From Nakaseomyces glabratus (Eukaryota > Ascomycota > Saccharomycetes > Saccharomycetales > Saccharomycetaceae), in NCBI RefSeq assembly GCF_010111755.1, contig NC_088954.1:558001-622000 (forward strand): a DNA stretch of 64,000 nt. The letters are read 5' to 3'. Position 1 is the first letter of the stretch, and every line of letters starts with the position of its first letter. Below are positions 1 to 9,085 of the stretch, in pieces. Below the pieces are notes generated by a model, which saw only the letters and a list, made by a program, of their open reading frames with translations, had not been told where the DNA came from and made no database searches. Position numbers and translations under genes: made by a program.

Positions 1-1610
1 TTACCAGGTTTAAGAATGAATATGATAGAAGACAGCACTATAACGAAGGCTTAGAGGAAAGAGGTGATCAATTGATCAAGAGAAAGTCTTTTAAAATTTT
101 TTTACATACATTTGAACTTCGAAAACTGTTGCGAAATGTACTCATTAGAAATGAATACAACTCACAGCGAAAATATATGGAAATATGGAAAAGGCGCACC
201 AATCAAATTAAGCTAGCTGATGATATTAGACTGAGTCAGTTGGTAAGAAAATCTAACCAAATCATTTCAATGTGGCACAAGAATGTTATCCTTGAACAAT
301 TGCTAACCAAACACAATACCGATAAGTTACGGAAGCAATTCATACTTAAATGGAGATTAGCAACAAAGTACAAAGTTTTCATGAGAAATACAGACAAACT
401 CTTGAAATTGCATAAACTAGAGATTTGGAAAAGCAACTCAAGAGACTTACAGAGGGCAAACCATTTTAGAAAAACTAAGATGCTACAAAATACATACACT
501 AACTTAACTAAGATTTATGGAAAGATCAATAAGATGCAAAGAAATTCAGCATTACTATGCGAGTATCATTTGAAAAGGAATACATTGTTACAAATGAAGA
601 TTTTTGAAAATAAAAAAGTCGTTTTGATGGGACGGCAACAGAGGTTTGTGAAAGTAAAATATTGGAAAATCATTAAAGACATATATGATACAGATATAGC
701 TCTTAAAAATTTGGAAGCTACATCACTATCAGCAAAGTTATCACGCTTACTACTAAAAAGATACTTCAGGATATGGATGGAAAACTATCAAGATGTAAGG
801 GAGATAAAACTAACAGTCATCGAAAATGAAGTGACCAAGATAATGCATGATCATCTCAAGAAGCGATTTTTAAAGACCCTTTTATTCGCAGTATACGCAA
901 TTGAGGCCGATAAAACTTATGAGCGGTCATTAAAATTAAACGTATACCTGAAATGGCTAGTTAATTCAGAGTCACTTAAAGAAAATGAGAGACAGCTGAC
1001 CACATTATTAGCTAAACAGAAGATTCGTCATCATTACCTTTTGTGGAAAGAACATTCTAAGAAGGTAAACCAACTAAACATCATACTGGATAATAAAAAG
1101 TCAACATTATCTTCCCATCATTTACATAAGTATTTGCAAATTTGGTCCAACAGACTGAAAAATAACTCTTCCCTTATCGAAAAAATACAACTAAGGTGGT
1201 CGAGAGCCCTTTTAAGAGGGTGCTTACAATCATGGAAAGAGAAATCTAAAAACAGAGGGTCAGCCTCCCTATCTGATGAGCTTGATACAGCTTATAAAAC
1301 ACCTCACAGAGAAAATGTACGTAAGTATGACGTGCTTAACTTCAGTGATGCAAAATATAGACAAGCAATGAGAACAAAGAAGATTGCGAGCCCAATTAAA
1401 GCTTCATCTGTTCTCGAATCTGTATTAAAAAGACGAGTGGATAATCCATACAAACTTACAGATGAAAATGCAACTCAAATGACAATAGAAAATGGTAAAG
1501 AACAAATGAAGAAAATAGAATCTAGCATCTCAAAGTTAGCATTCAGTGACGTTCCACAGTTGACACCAAATGATGCGCGCCTCAGAGGTTCACCCGGTAG
1601 AAGAGCGTAA
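1..1610 (+). CDS. SFI1: SFI1, centrin-binding half-bridge protein (5' truncated by window edge)
   Basis: Sfi1 is the long helical filament of the spindle pole body half-bridge. Each of its repeats binds one centrin (Cdc31), and the protein directs spindle pole duplication. The frame is open from base 3 with no in-frame ATG near the edge, so the N-terminal part lies outside. About 535 codons are visible. They show the family signature: short helical repeats each with a conserved Trp in a hydrophobic context, for example YMEIWKRR, ISMWHKN, FILKWRLA, LEIWKSN, YFRIWMEN, YLLWKEHS, YLQIWSNR and CLQSWKEK, spaced roughly 20-40 residues. The last 120 residues lose the repeats and contain Ser/Thr-Pro sites, as in the phosphoregulated C-terminus of yeast Sfi1. 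S. cerevisiae Sfi1 is about 946 aa. RTT109 and DNM1 follow on the same strand, the S. cerevisiae YLL003W-YLL002W-YLL001W order. Confidence 0.93.
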   Translation, partial: TRFKNEYDRRQHYNEGLEERGDQLIKRKSFKIFLHTFELRKLLRNVLIRNEYNSQRKYMEIWKRRTNQIKLADDIRLSQLVRKSNQIISMWHKNVILEQLLTKHNTDKLRKQFILKWRLATKYKVFMRNTDKLLKLHKLEIWKSNSRDLQRANHFRKTKMLQNTYTNLTKIYGKINKMQRNSALLCEYHLKRNTLLQMKIFENKKVVLMGRQQRFVKVKYWKIIKDIYDTDIALKNLEATSLSAKLSRLLLKRYFRIWMENYQDVREIKLTVIENEVTKIMHDHLKKRFLKTLLFAVYAIEADKTYERSLKLNVYLKWLVNSESLKENERQLTTLLAKQKIRHHYLLWKEHSKKVNQLNIILDNKKSTLSSHHLHKYLQIWSNRLKNNSSLIEKIQLRWSRALLRGCLQSWKEKSKNRGSASLSDELDTAYKTPHRENVRKYDVLNFSDAKYRQAMRTKKIASPIKASSVLESVLKRRVDNPYKLTDENATQMTIENGKEQMKKIESSISKLAFSDVPQLTPNDARLRGSPGRRA

Positions 1611-1740
1611 TTCAATATGACATCACTTCTTATAAATAAGTAATATAGAAATAAGATGTATGGTACTAATATTCTAATATATTTTAATGAACTATCTTAA
1701 TAAGTTGACTTATACCCATTCTCTCATTACCAGGGTGAAT

Positions 1741-1770
1741 CGCGAAAGTTATCGCGCAAATCGCGTCGTA
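1741..1770 (+). promoter_or_regulatory. SCB-like CGCGAAA and CGCG cluster upstream of RTT109
   Basis: CGCGAAA at 1741-1747 matches the SBF (Swi4/Swi6) cell-cycle box, and two further CGCG cores follow at about 1753 and 1762. The cluster lies about 125-155 bp before the RTT109 ATG in the 284-bp SFI1-RTT109 gap. G1/S expression would suit an S-phase histone acetyltransferase. The match is seen directly; the regulation is inferred. Confidence 0.5.
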
Positions 1771-1894
1771 ATCACTTTCATAAAAGTTGTAAATAGAACA
1801 GTTTTTGCTAACATAATATAACAACATATAATAGATACTATGAATCAGAAAGTCCAATCAAAATACGTTATTTATCTGATAGGATAAACCACCA

Positions 1895-3166
1895 ATGCTC
1901 CAAGCAATTCTCAAAGAAGTTCTTCCTCAGGATAGTTCATTTGAAATATTACACCTTCAATCACCACCATCAGAATCAGCACCTCTGGTAAACAATACAA
2001 GCAAGCAGAATAGAGCCACCACTATAAAGACTGAACATCTATTTTGCTTAGCTTACAAAGGAAGGATATTTTATGGGCTGGAGTTGTATGTGTATATAAC
2101 ATGCAATCACGATAATGAAGTTGAAAAAACAGAACGGTTGGTCTTTGTCTCAAAAGCGGATACCAATGGATACTGTGATATACGTGTTAACATAAAGCTG
2201 GTTACTCTACAATTGATAAGATATGTACTCTCAATTAATCCCGATTATTATTTACATCGAGTGATACCGAAAGAAAGAGACTACAAAAAGAGCGGTAGGA
2301 CCAACCTGATAACTAAAGCAACTAACTCAAGAAAGGCTCTGAAGATCTTAGCAGATAGATTACAGAACCACAATCTTATAGAACCAGAAATTTTTAATGC
2401 ATTCTACACAAAATTTCATAGTGGAAAGGAATTGGTAACAAAGATTGCACTATTTACAAGGCCTGCAGACCAATATCTATTCCCCAATTCATCTAAAAAT
2501 CCCAATAAACACAACCTTGATGGAGATGGCTTATTGAAATGGTGGGCTTCCTTATTAGACAATTTATTAGTAAGTGATTTTAATCTAAATAAAACTAAAG
2601 CAAAAATAAGAATACCTGGAGAAGATAAATATCGTTTTAGAAGGTATACAAATGCTTTGAAATGTGGAATTTGGACACATGGTGATATTTTCAGCGATAA
2701 TGATAGCGACTCAGTAATAAAATGTATTCCAATGTTCCCTGATGACCCTAAGTCAAGATTTATGAAGCAACTCTTCGAAGAAAACCGCATCCAGACCACC
2801 TCATTGGATACATTCTGGACTGAACTACAGGAAAGACAGGAGTTTAAGCTTAGTGTTGTTGTATCAGTGATGGGTATTTCTGGCATTTACGAAATTGACA
2901 CCAACTATAAACCTTCTACTGATGTGTACAGATGCCGATCCAAGAGGCAATTCCATTGCATAAAGAACTACATCACTGGTGAAGAGTATGACACAGAAGA
3001 AGGGGCGCTAGAGAGTTACCAAAACGTAAACGACTACTTGTCAAGAGAAGGCACCAGCTTACTAACAGTGACAGGTAATGCAGATTACTCAAAATTTAAA
3101 CAAAACCGAACAACCACTTCTACCCCAGTAGTAGTTAATACCCTCCAAGTTCGCAGAAAGAAATAG
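1895..3166 (+). CDS. RTT109: Rtt109-type histone H3-K56 acetyltransferase
   Basis: Rtt109 is a fungal p300-like acetyltransferase. With chaperones Asf1 and Vps75 it acetylates new histone H3 on Lys56 (also Lys9/27) during S phase, stabilising replication forks. The 423-aa product is close to the 436 aa of S. cerevisiae. Its collinear conserved blocks include LVFVSKADTNGYC (about residues 85-97), TRPADQYLFPNSSKN (about 187-201), KIRIPGEDKYR, MFPDDPKSRFMKQL, WTELQERQEFKLSV and the near-terminal YITGEEYDTEEGA. A basic tail ending RRKK is a plausible nuclear signal. The ATG at 1895 begins a stretch alignable with the yeast N-terminus. The gene sits between SFI1 and DNM1 as in S. cerevisiae, and an SCB-like box lies upstream. 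Confidence 0.96.
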   Translation: MLQAILKEVLPQDSSFEILHLQSPPSESAPLVNNTSKQNRATTIKTEHLFCLAYKGRIFYGLELYVYITCNHDNEVEKTERLVFVSKADTNGYCDIRVNIKLVTLQLIRYVLSINPDYYLHRVIPKERDYKKSGRTNLITKATNSRKALKILADRLQNHNLIEPEIFNAFYTKFHSGKELVTKIALFTRPADQYLFPNSSKNPNKHNLDGDGLLKWWASLLDNLLVSDFNLNKTKAKIRIPGEDKYRFRRYTNALKCGIWTHGDIFSDNDSDSVIKCIPMFPDDPKSRFMKQLFEENRIQTTSLDTFWTELQERQEFKLSVVVSVMGISGIYEIDTNYKPSTDVYRCRSKRQFHCIKNYITGEEYDTEEGALESYQNVNDYLSREGTSLLTVTGNADYSKFKQNRTTTSTPVVVNTLQVRRKK

Positions 3167-3769
3167 AAATTCTGAGAACTAAAGAAAAACTTCAAGTTAG
3201 GGAGTTGCATAGACTTTCATATATATTAGATATAGCACTATAATAATAGCATTCAGGCCGCATTCACATGTCCTATTTCGAGCTAGTTCAATATCGAATC
3301 ATATTGCTCCATATTAACTTCATCATGTGACCGAATCAGTGGGTCTCGGGCAATGTTCGAAATCTCGGATCACACACAAAAAATATTAGCTGCGAATGCC
3401 AATTTTGTAGGGATTTAATTTCTAGAACTTTAATAATAAGTATCTTCGAGAAGTAACGAGTTATTTTCCATTAAAATTGGGATTTAATCTTAGGAAATTA
3501 AATTATATCACTGTCTGGCTTTCATATTCCTAAATCCTTAGTTTTGGACAAGTTTGCTGGTGCAGAAATTTCGGATCAAGCGAGTTGAACCAAGCTGCCA
3601 AACACATTTAACATTAGGTAGTCGCGTGTTTGAAATAGCACATTTGGTCGCTGCGAACCCAGTTATCAACGTTTGCTACATATTGTTGATATTCAGAAAA
3701 AGTTGAGAGCCCTATCTGTTGGGTTGCTGATATTTTTGATTTAGAAGTTGAATAATACTAGATTTCAAA
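3167..3769. other. RTT109-DNM1 intergenic region
   Basis: These 603 bp hold the RTT109 3' end and the DNM1 promoter. Two E-box-like Cbf1-type motifs are visible (TTCACATG near 3266, CATGTGAC near 3325). I see no RNA gene, no open frame of note and no clear TATA box. TTTCGG-type strings near 3570 were checked as centromere CDEIII and have the wrong spacing. Confidence 0.6.
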
Positions 3770-6100
3770 ATGGCTAGCCTTGAAGATTTAATTCCTACAG
3801 TCAATAAACTACAGGATGTCATGTATGACTCCGGTATCGATACCCTTGACTTGCCAATTTTGGCTGTAGTTGGTTCCCAATCATCAGGCAAGTCTTCAAT
3901 TCTGGAGACTTTGGTTGGCAGGGACTTCTTACCAAGAGGTACAGGTATCGTGACTAGAAGACCGTTGGTTTTACAACTAAATAACATCTCAGCCTCATCA
4001 CCTTTGATAAAGGAAAATCCAGATCTTATCATGTCTTTAAACAATGCCTCAAGATCACAATCATCACTAAATGGATTTCAGAACAACAACGAGTCCACAA
4101 CATCCTTGAACGACAATAATGGTGCATCCTCCGCAATCGGTGGAAGTAACGCAACCGAAATACGTCGTGATGAATGGGGTGAGTTCTTGCATATTCCGGG
4201 AAGAAGGTTTTACGACTTCTCTGAAATTCGGCGGGAAATTGAAAGCGAGACCGCTAGAATTGCAGGTAAAAATAAAGGAATCAGCAAAATTCCTATCAAT
4301 CTTAAGATATACTCTCCCCATGTCCTGAATTTGACTTTAGTGGATTTACCTGGTATAACCAAGGTTCCAATTGGAGAACAACCCCCAGATATTGAGAAAC
4401 AAATCAAAAATTTGATATTAGATTATGTTGCTACTCCAAACTGCATCATTCTTGCTGTGTCACCAGCAAATGTTGACCTCGTTAATTCTGAATCATTGAA
4501 ACTTGCTCGTGAAGTTGATCCTCATGGTATTAGAACCATTGGTGTCATCACTAAACTGGATTTGATGGACTCTGGAACTAACGCCCTTGACATCTTATCG
4601 GGAAAACTATATCCATTAAAGTTGGGTTTTGTTGGTGTAGTTAACAGATCACAACAAGATATCCAAATGAACAAAACTGTGGAGGAAGCTTTGAACAAAG
4701 AAGAAGAATATTTTAATAGACACCCCGTTTACCGCACAATGTCACACAGATGTGGTACAAGATATCTAGCAAAATTACTGAACCAAACCTTGATAAGCCA
4801 TATAAAAGAGAAATTGCCAGACATTAAAACACGTTTGAATACTCTAATTAGTCAGACCGAACAAGAACTGTCTCAATATGGTGATACGGGTGATATCACA
4901 AAAGAGAACAGGGCTGGGTTGGTGCTGCAGTTGATGAACAAATTTGCGACAGCCTTCATATCATCAATCGATGGTACGTCCTCTGAAATAAGCACCAAAG
5001 AACTCAGTGGAGGGGCTCGTATTTATTACATTTATAATAACATTTTCGGTAATACACTAAAATCCATTGATCCAACAACCAACCTTACAATTCTTGACAT
5101 CAGAACTGCCATTCGAAACTCTACTGGTCCAAGGCCTACACTCTTTGTACCAGAGCTAGCTTTTGATTTGTTAGTCAAGCCACAGATCAAGCTTCTTTTA
5201 GAGCCTTCCCAACAATGTGTAGAATTGGTTTACGAGGAACTTGTTAAGATATGTCACAAATGTGGAACTCCGGAATTATCAAGATACCCAAAGCTTAAAA
5301 GTAAGTTGATTGAGGTGGTTAGTGATTTGTTACGCGAAAGGTTATTCCCCACTCGTTCCTACGTGGAAAGCTTGATTGACATCCACAGAGCATATATTAA
5401 CACAAACCATCCAAATTTTTTGACTGCCACTGATGCAATGTCTGATATAATCCAATCTCGGAAAAGAAATCAAGAGAATCAGAGAGCACAGAAAATGCTA
5501 GAGAAAGAAAAGCAAAATGAAATTCAGGAAAACGGTACCGCATCTCAAAATTCAAAATCTGATATTGAGCCTAGCATCGATGGTACTGAATTGGATAGCA
5601 GTAAAGACGCAACAAAATCGAAAGACACTTTCCTGAATTACTTTTTTGGGAAGGATAAGAAGTCGCAACTTTCCTTATCAAACAGAGATGGAAGGTTTAG
5701 CGAATTAAATGGATACAAAGATGATTTTAGTTCACAATTCCAACAACTAAACTTCAATAGCAATCTCAACAGTGATGATGATGCTTTTGAAAATGCAAAC
5801 CATCCTAAGCTGACCGAAAGAGAAGATTTAGAATGTGAATTAATAAGAAGGTTAATTGTTTCTTACTTTGACATAGTTCGTGAGATGATTGAAGACCAGA
5901 TACCTAAGGCTATTATGTGTCTTCTAGTGAATTTCTGTAAGGATAGTGTTCAAAACAGACTTGTTACTGAATTGTATCGTGAAAGCATGTTCGAGGAATT
6001 ATTGGTTGAAGACCAAACACTAATGCAGGATAGAGAAAATGCGTTGAAATCATTAGAGGTTTATAAGAAGGCTTCTGCACTTATTGGTAATATTCTTTAA
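3770..6100 (+). CDS. DNM1: Dynamin-related GTPase of mitochondrial and peroxisomal fission
   Basis: Dnm1 assembles on the outer mitochondrial membrane through Fis1 and Mdv1/Caf4 and constricts it using GTP hydrolysis; it also divides peroxisomes. The 776-aa product (757 in S. cerevisiae) has the dynamin GTPase domain: G1 GSQSSGKSS (35-43), G2 Thr in TRRP (about 62), G3 DLPG and G4 TKLD. Between G2 and G3 is the fission-type insertion, here rich in Ser and Asn (about residues 95-130). A middle domain, an acidic polar insert B (about 560-660) and a C-terminal GTPase effector domain follow. The start codon is the ATG at 3770, just before the conserved MASLEDLIPTVNKLQ. The gene is left-adjacent to the centromere-like element, as YLL001W is to CEN12. 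Confidence 0.97.
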   Translation: MASLEDLIPTVNKLQDVMYDSGIDTLDLPILAVVGSQSSGKSSILETLVGRDFLPRGTGIVTRRPLVLQLNNISASSPLIKENPDLIMSLNNASRSQSSLNGFQNNNESTTSLNDNNGASSAIGGSNATEIRRDEWGEFLHIPGRRFYDFSEIRREIESETARIAGKNKGISKIPINLKIYSPHVLNLTLVDLPGITKVPIGEQPPDIEKQIKNLILDYVATPNCIILAVSPANVDLVNSESLKLAREVDPHGIRTIGVITKLDLMDSGTNALDILSGKLYPLKLGFVGVVNRSQQDIQMNKTVEEALNKEEEYFNRHPVYRTMSHRCGTRYLAKLLNQTLISHIKEKLPDIKTRLNTLISQTEQELSQYGDTGDITKENRAGLVLQLMNKFATAFISSIDGTSSEISTKELSGGARIYYIYNNIFGNTLKSIDPTTNLTILDIRTAIRNSTGPRPTLFVPELAFDLLVKPQIKLLLEPSQQCVELVYEELVKICHKCGTPELSRYPKLKSKLIEVVSDLLRERLFPTRSYVESLIDIHRAYINTNHPNFLTATDAMSDIIQSRKRNQENQRAQKMLEKEKQNEIQENGTASQNSKSDIEPSIDGTELDSSKDATKSKDTFLNYFFGKDKKSQLSLSNRDGRFSELNGYKDDFSSQFQQLNFNSNLNSDDDAFENANHPKLTEREDLECELIRRLIVSYFDIVREMIEDQIPKAIMCLLVNFCKDSVQNRLVTELYRESMFEELLVEDQTLMQDRENALKSLEVYKKASALIGNIL

Positions 6101-6110
6101 ATATATAATA

Positions 6111-6118
6111 TGTATATA
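6111..6118 (+). promoter_or_regulatory. Puf3-type TGTATATA in the DNM1 3' UTR
   Basis: TGTATATA fits the Puf3 consensus TGTANATA. It lies 11 nt after the DNM1 stop, and a related TGTACATC follows within 15 nt. Puf3 binds mRNAs for mitochondrial proteins. The flanks are AT-rich, so chance is a real alternative. Confidence 0.35.
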
Positions 6119-6267
6119 TCTGTACATCAACTTTCAATAAATTATAGGTCAACTTACGACTAGATAATAAGTGATACGTACGCTATTACTATATTCTAAT
6201 TATATACGAAAATAAAACAACACAATTTCAAAAAAATTGTCAATTATGTTTTTAAAACATAATTTTC

Positions 6268-6373
6268 AGTTCGGAGGACAAGCACTTTCCATTATTTTGC
6301 TTTGCATTTGATAATTAATATTATAAGTATTTAAATATATTATTTATACTAAATGAAAATCAGATCACATGAT
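6268..6373 (-). other. Candidate point centromere (CEN12-position), CDEIII-CDEII-CDEI
   Basis: DNM1 and the YLR001C homologue flank CEN12 in S. cerevisiae, and this 390-bp gap holds a centromere-like arrangement. On the minus strand TGTCCTCCGAA (6270-6280) keeps the invariant CCGAA of CDEIII and the TG six bases before it. About 77-80 bp of roughly 84% AT (6287-6363) then matches the usual CDEII length. ATCACATG at 6364-6371 is an exact CDEI (RTCACRTG), but it reads on the plus strand; the overlapping minus-strand ATCATGTG (6366-6373) fits 7 of 8. The rest of CDEIII is degenerate. An AT-rich inverted repeat (6242-6264) abuts the CDEIII side. It could be a functional centromere with clade-specific CDEIII or a decayed relic. 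Confidence 0.55.
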
Positions 6374-6490
6374 TATATAAATGTTACTATGTTATCATTA
6401 TAGTTATAATTGTTACACTTTTGTAGCTTCCAGTCTTTAATTAAATTACGAGATATATAGTGTTGGTACTCATTGATATATGATAAATAA

Positions 6491-9085
6491 TTACGAGAAC
6501 CTAGCATTAGCAATTGTACTGTTTGTAGAACGTTGCTGTTTAATTGGTAATCTTTGTGCATTAGCTGAGTAAGAAGCTTCGAAACTCTGTGAATTCTGGG
6601 ATGCATTATTGCCAGCGTTTGTGGCTGATATTGAATTATATTGATCACCATGTGCCGCGTTTTGTTGCAAAAGGGGATTTCTTTCAGTATCATCTGGACT
6701 TGAACTTTCCGATGTTGGAGTGTTTGCCAACAGCCGGTCTGCTCTGGAGTTCATTCTCATTAAAATAATGAAACCTAACAACAGGACTACAAACAAAGAA
6801 CCTAAGAGCACACCTATACCAAGAGCAACCCCAGGCAAGTCCAACCTTGTTCTCGGTATTTTTAGCCAATCTGGTGATATTGGTTTATCAATTAGGAATA
6901 TACACGAATTGCTTTTTGAGGATGAACAACCCATTTTCAGAATTCTAACTTCCTTATCTTGCCCATCCATGAAACTCAAAAGCCTACTTGTTTGTGAAGC
7001 CTTACGGCAGTATATTGAATCACCACTTAGACTCTTTGATACGGAGTTACAGTCTAAAAGCGACTGGGTATAATTACCTGGAATAATATGTATCTTTAAT
7101 ATCTTTTCAAGGTTAGTTGTATTTACTGACAACCCATCTGATATTATGGAAGATGATGTCGGAACCAAAATAGAGTATTCGTCATCATTATTTAGAATTT
7201 CTCCAATCTGGTTGATACTTTTCAGTAGATGTTTAAATACAGAGCAATCATCTGATTTCATGAGATCATTCAGTGAAATATTAAGCGAATGTGGAAAAAT
7301 AATCTGATCAATTGGATGGATGACACCTTGGTTAAAAAACACATCGTGTAAACTTTCTATTTTAAGTATACCATCCATACTATCCATTTTTACATTAATC
7401 ACACCTTCTGATGTGTCTGATTTGCTGAAATCAACAGTAACCTCATCTCCAAATTTATTATGAGCAGTAAACTCAGTAGTATCATTGTTTGTGTAATGTA
7501 AACCATCTATGATCAAGTTTCTCATTAATTCATTTAGTGCTGTTTTATTACCGCTTAGGTATTCTAAATTTAATTCCATGATATCCCATGATTGGAAACA
7601 TGGTAGGAAGATAGTATATCCATTGTGGTTAGCTTCCAGATCCAAAAGATTAAGTTCATTCAAAAATCTCAAAGACTTGTAGCAGTGATACAGTGGAGGT
7701 ATCGCAGAAACTAAATCTCCTGGTAGCTGTAGGTTATCAGATATAGTGTATATTAATGTGTTTTTTATTACCATTGGGGCAATTGATGTAATCTTATATC
7801 TGTCATTGATAAAATAATCATCACCTTTCTTAGTTATTTTAAACTTTTGGCAATGACCTCCTAATCTCTTATTTGATGAACAAAAGGCTGAATCATATAA
7901 CTTCGACGCTTGGCTTCCTTCACTAGTGATTTCCCTCTCTATCCATATCTTTTCTTCTGCAAAATGGTATAACAAGGACGGCTTAGTATATCCGGTAACG
8001 TCGTCGTTGCCATCTTCGGAAACAAATATCGTAAGATTCTCATCCGATGTTATCATATTCTGTAATTTCCGGAAATAAAGTTCCTTTACGAATTCTGATT
8101 TATTGAGTCCATGCAGATATTTCTCTGCATTAAATTCTACAGTTGAATTCAATCCACTGAAATCACGAAATATATGTGAAACACCTCTATTATACAATAA
8201 ATTCCCCTTAGTTGATTCAATGGTGTCATTAATCTTTACCTGATTCCCATTACTTATAGAGTCAACCCGAATCATTTTGTTATTTAGATCAAAAGATATA
8301 GCCTCTTCTTCTAGTGAGCCCGCTACCATTTCCCTTAGAATCATTGCTTGCATAAGCCTCAAGCTATCTTCTTTCCATGTTCTTGAAATATCTTCACCTA
8401 TACTATTGGTGCTATTAAAACGGTCCAGCAGATAGTTTAGCTCAATTTCATTGAATGCATCATCAAAGGCCATGTCCTCTATCATCAGTATCGTCCTATT
8501 CTGGATCATACTCTCTAATGTTGCATATAAGTTGTTTGTTAACGTCTTGAAGATACCCAGGTCCTTTCTATGCTCTCTATCAATCAATTCAGCAAATCCA
8601 GGAGGGTTATTTATCAGTGACGATATGCCTTGTACAGTAGCGTTCTGAACGTTTGGTAAAAGATCAGGCTCTATAATTTCTATGCCATTGACGTAGGCAG
8701 ATTCTGGGCTCCTTCGACTCAGGAAGAAAGGGAATTTGACATTCTCTGACAAAAACTGCGTCGAGTTGCCAATATCGGAGGTTATCACCATACAATCTCG
8801 TATAATATAGTTATCGATGTCGAATGTACCCATCAGCAGCTCCTGCTCATCCTCCACAAAGGCTGAATTCACTGGTGCCCACAATGTGAAGTTATCCAGC
8901 TCATTCAAGTACGGAATATACCCGCCTTTCTGAATCAGTGTCAGGAATGTCGAGAATTCGACGTTCTGAGATAGTATATCTACTACTGTGGTGAATGGGA
9001 AGTCGTCGTGCTCGTCTTGTCCTCTCCCATTCCTACCCACTGCACACGTCCAGCCAATAAACCATATAAGCACAAAGATATTCAT
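6491..9085 (-). CDS. Fasciclin-domain type I membrane glycoprotein, YLR001C homologue
   Basis: This 864-aa protein matches the position and length of S. cerevisiae YLR001C (861 aa), a vacuole-associated fasciclin-domain protein of unknown function. I start it at the ATG at 9085; the TTG codon before it is not a yeast start. It begins with a signal peptide (MNIFVLIWFIGWTCAVG), then a long lumenal region with many N-glycosylation sequons and fasciclin-like segments, for example FTTVVDILSQNVEFSTFLTL near the N-terminus, INPVNSAF-type turns (WAPVNSAF) and a GVIHPIDQIIFP block near residue 590. One transmembrane helix (about 751-775, VALGIGVLLGSLFVVLLLGF) precedes a polar Ser/Asn/Gln-rich cytosolic tail. 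It lies on the far side of the centromere-like element from DNM1. Confidence 0.88.
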   Translation of the reverse strand: MNIFVLIWFIGWTCAVGRNGRGQDEHDDFPFTTVVDILSQNVEFSTFLTLIQKGGYIPYLNELDNFTLWAPVNSAFVEDEQELLMGTFDIDNYIIRDCMVITSDIGNSTQFLSENVKFPFFLSRRSPESAYVNGIEIIEPDLLPNVQNATVQGISSLINNPPGFAELIDREHRKDLGIFKTLTNNLYATLESMIQNRTILMIEDMAFDDAFNEIELNYLLDRFNSTNSIGEDISRTWKEDSLRLMQAMILREMVAGSLEEEAISFDLNNKMIRVDSISNGNQVKINDTIESTKGNLLYNRGVSHIFRDFSGLNSTVEFNAEKYLHGLNKSEFVKELYFRKLQNMITSDENLTIFVSEDGNDDVTGYTKPSLLYHFAEEKIWIEREITSEGSQASKLYDSAFCSSNKRLGGHCQKFKITKKGDDYFINDRYKITSIAPMVIKNTLIYTISDNLQLPGDLVSAIPPLYHCYKSLRFLNELNLLDLEANHNGYTIFLPCFQSWDIMELNLEYLSGNKTALNELMRNLIIDGLHYTNNDTTEFTAHNKFGDEVTVDFSKSDTSEGVINVKMDSMDGILKIESLHDVFFNQGVIHPIDQIIFPHSLNISLNDLMKSDDCSVFKHLLKSINQIGEILNNDDEYSILVPTSSSIISDGLSVNTTNLEKILKIHIIPGNYTQSLLDCNSVSKSLSGDSIYCRKASQTSRLLSFMDGQDKEVRILKMGCSSSKSNSCIFLIDKPISPDWLKIPRTRLDLPGVALGIGVLLGSLFVVLLLGFIILMRMNSRADRLLANTPTSESSSPDDTERNPLLQQNAAHGDQYNSISATNAGNNASQNSQSFEASYSANAQRLPIKQQRSTNSTIANARFS

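Noticed and set aside
3565..3585. TTTCGGATCA near 3570 as an alternative centromere CDEIII
   Set aside because: The CA lies two bases too close to the CGG core, there is no about 80-bp AT-rich CDEII leading to a CDEI, and the place is not the CEN position.
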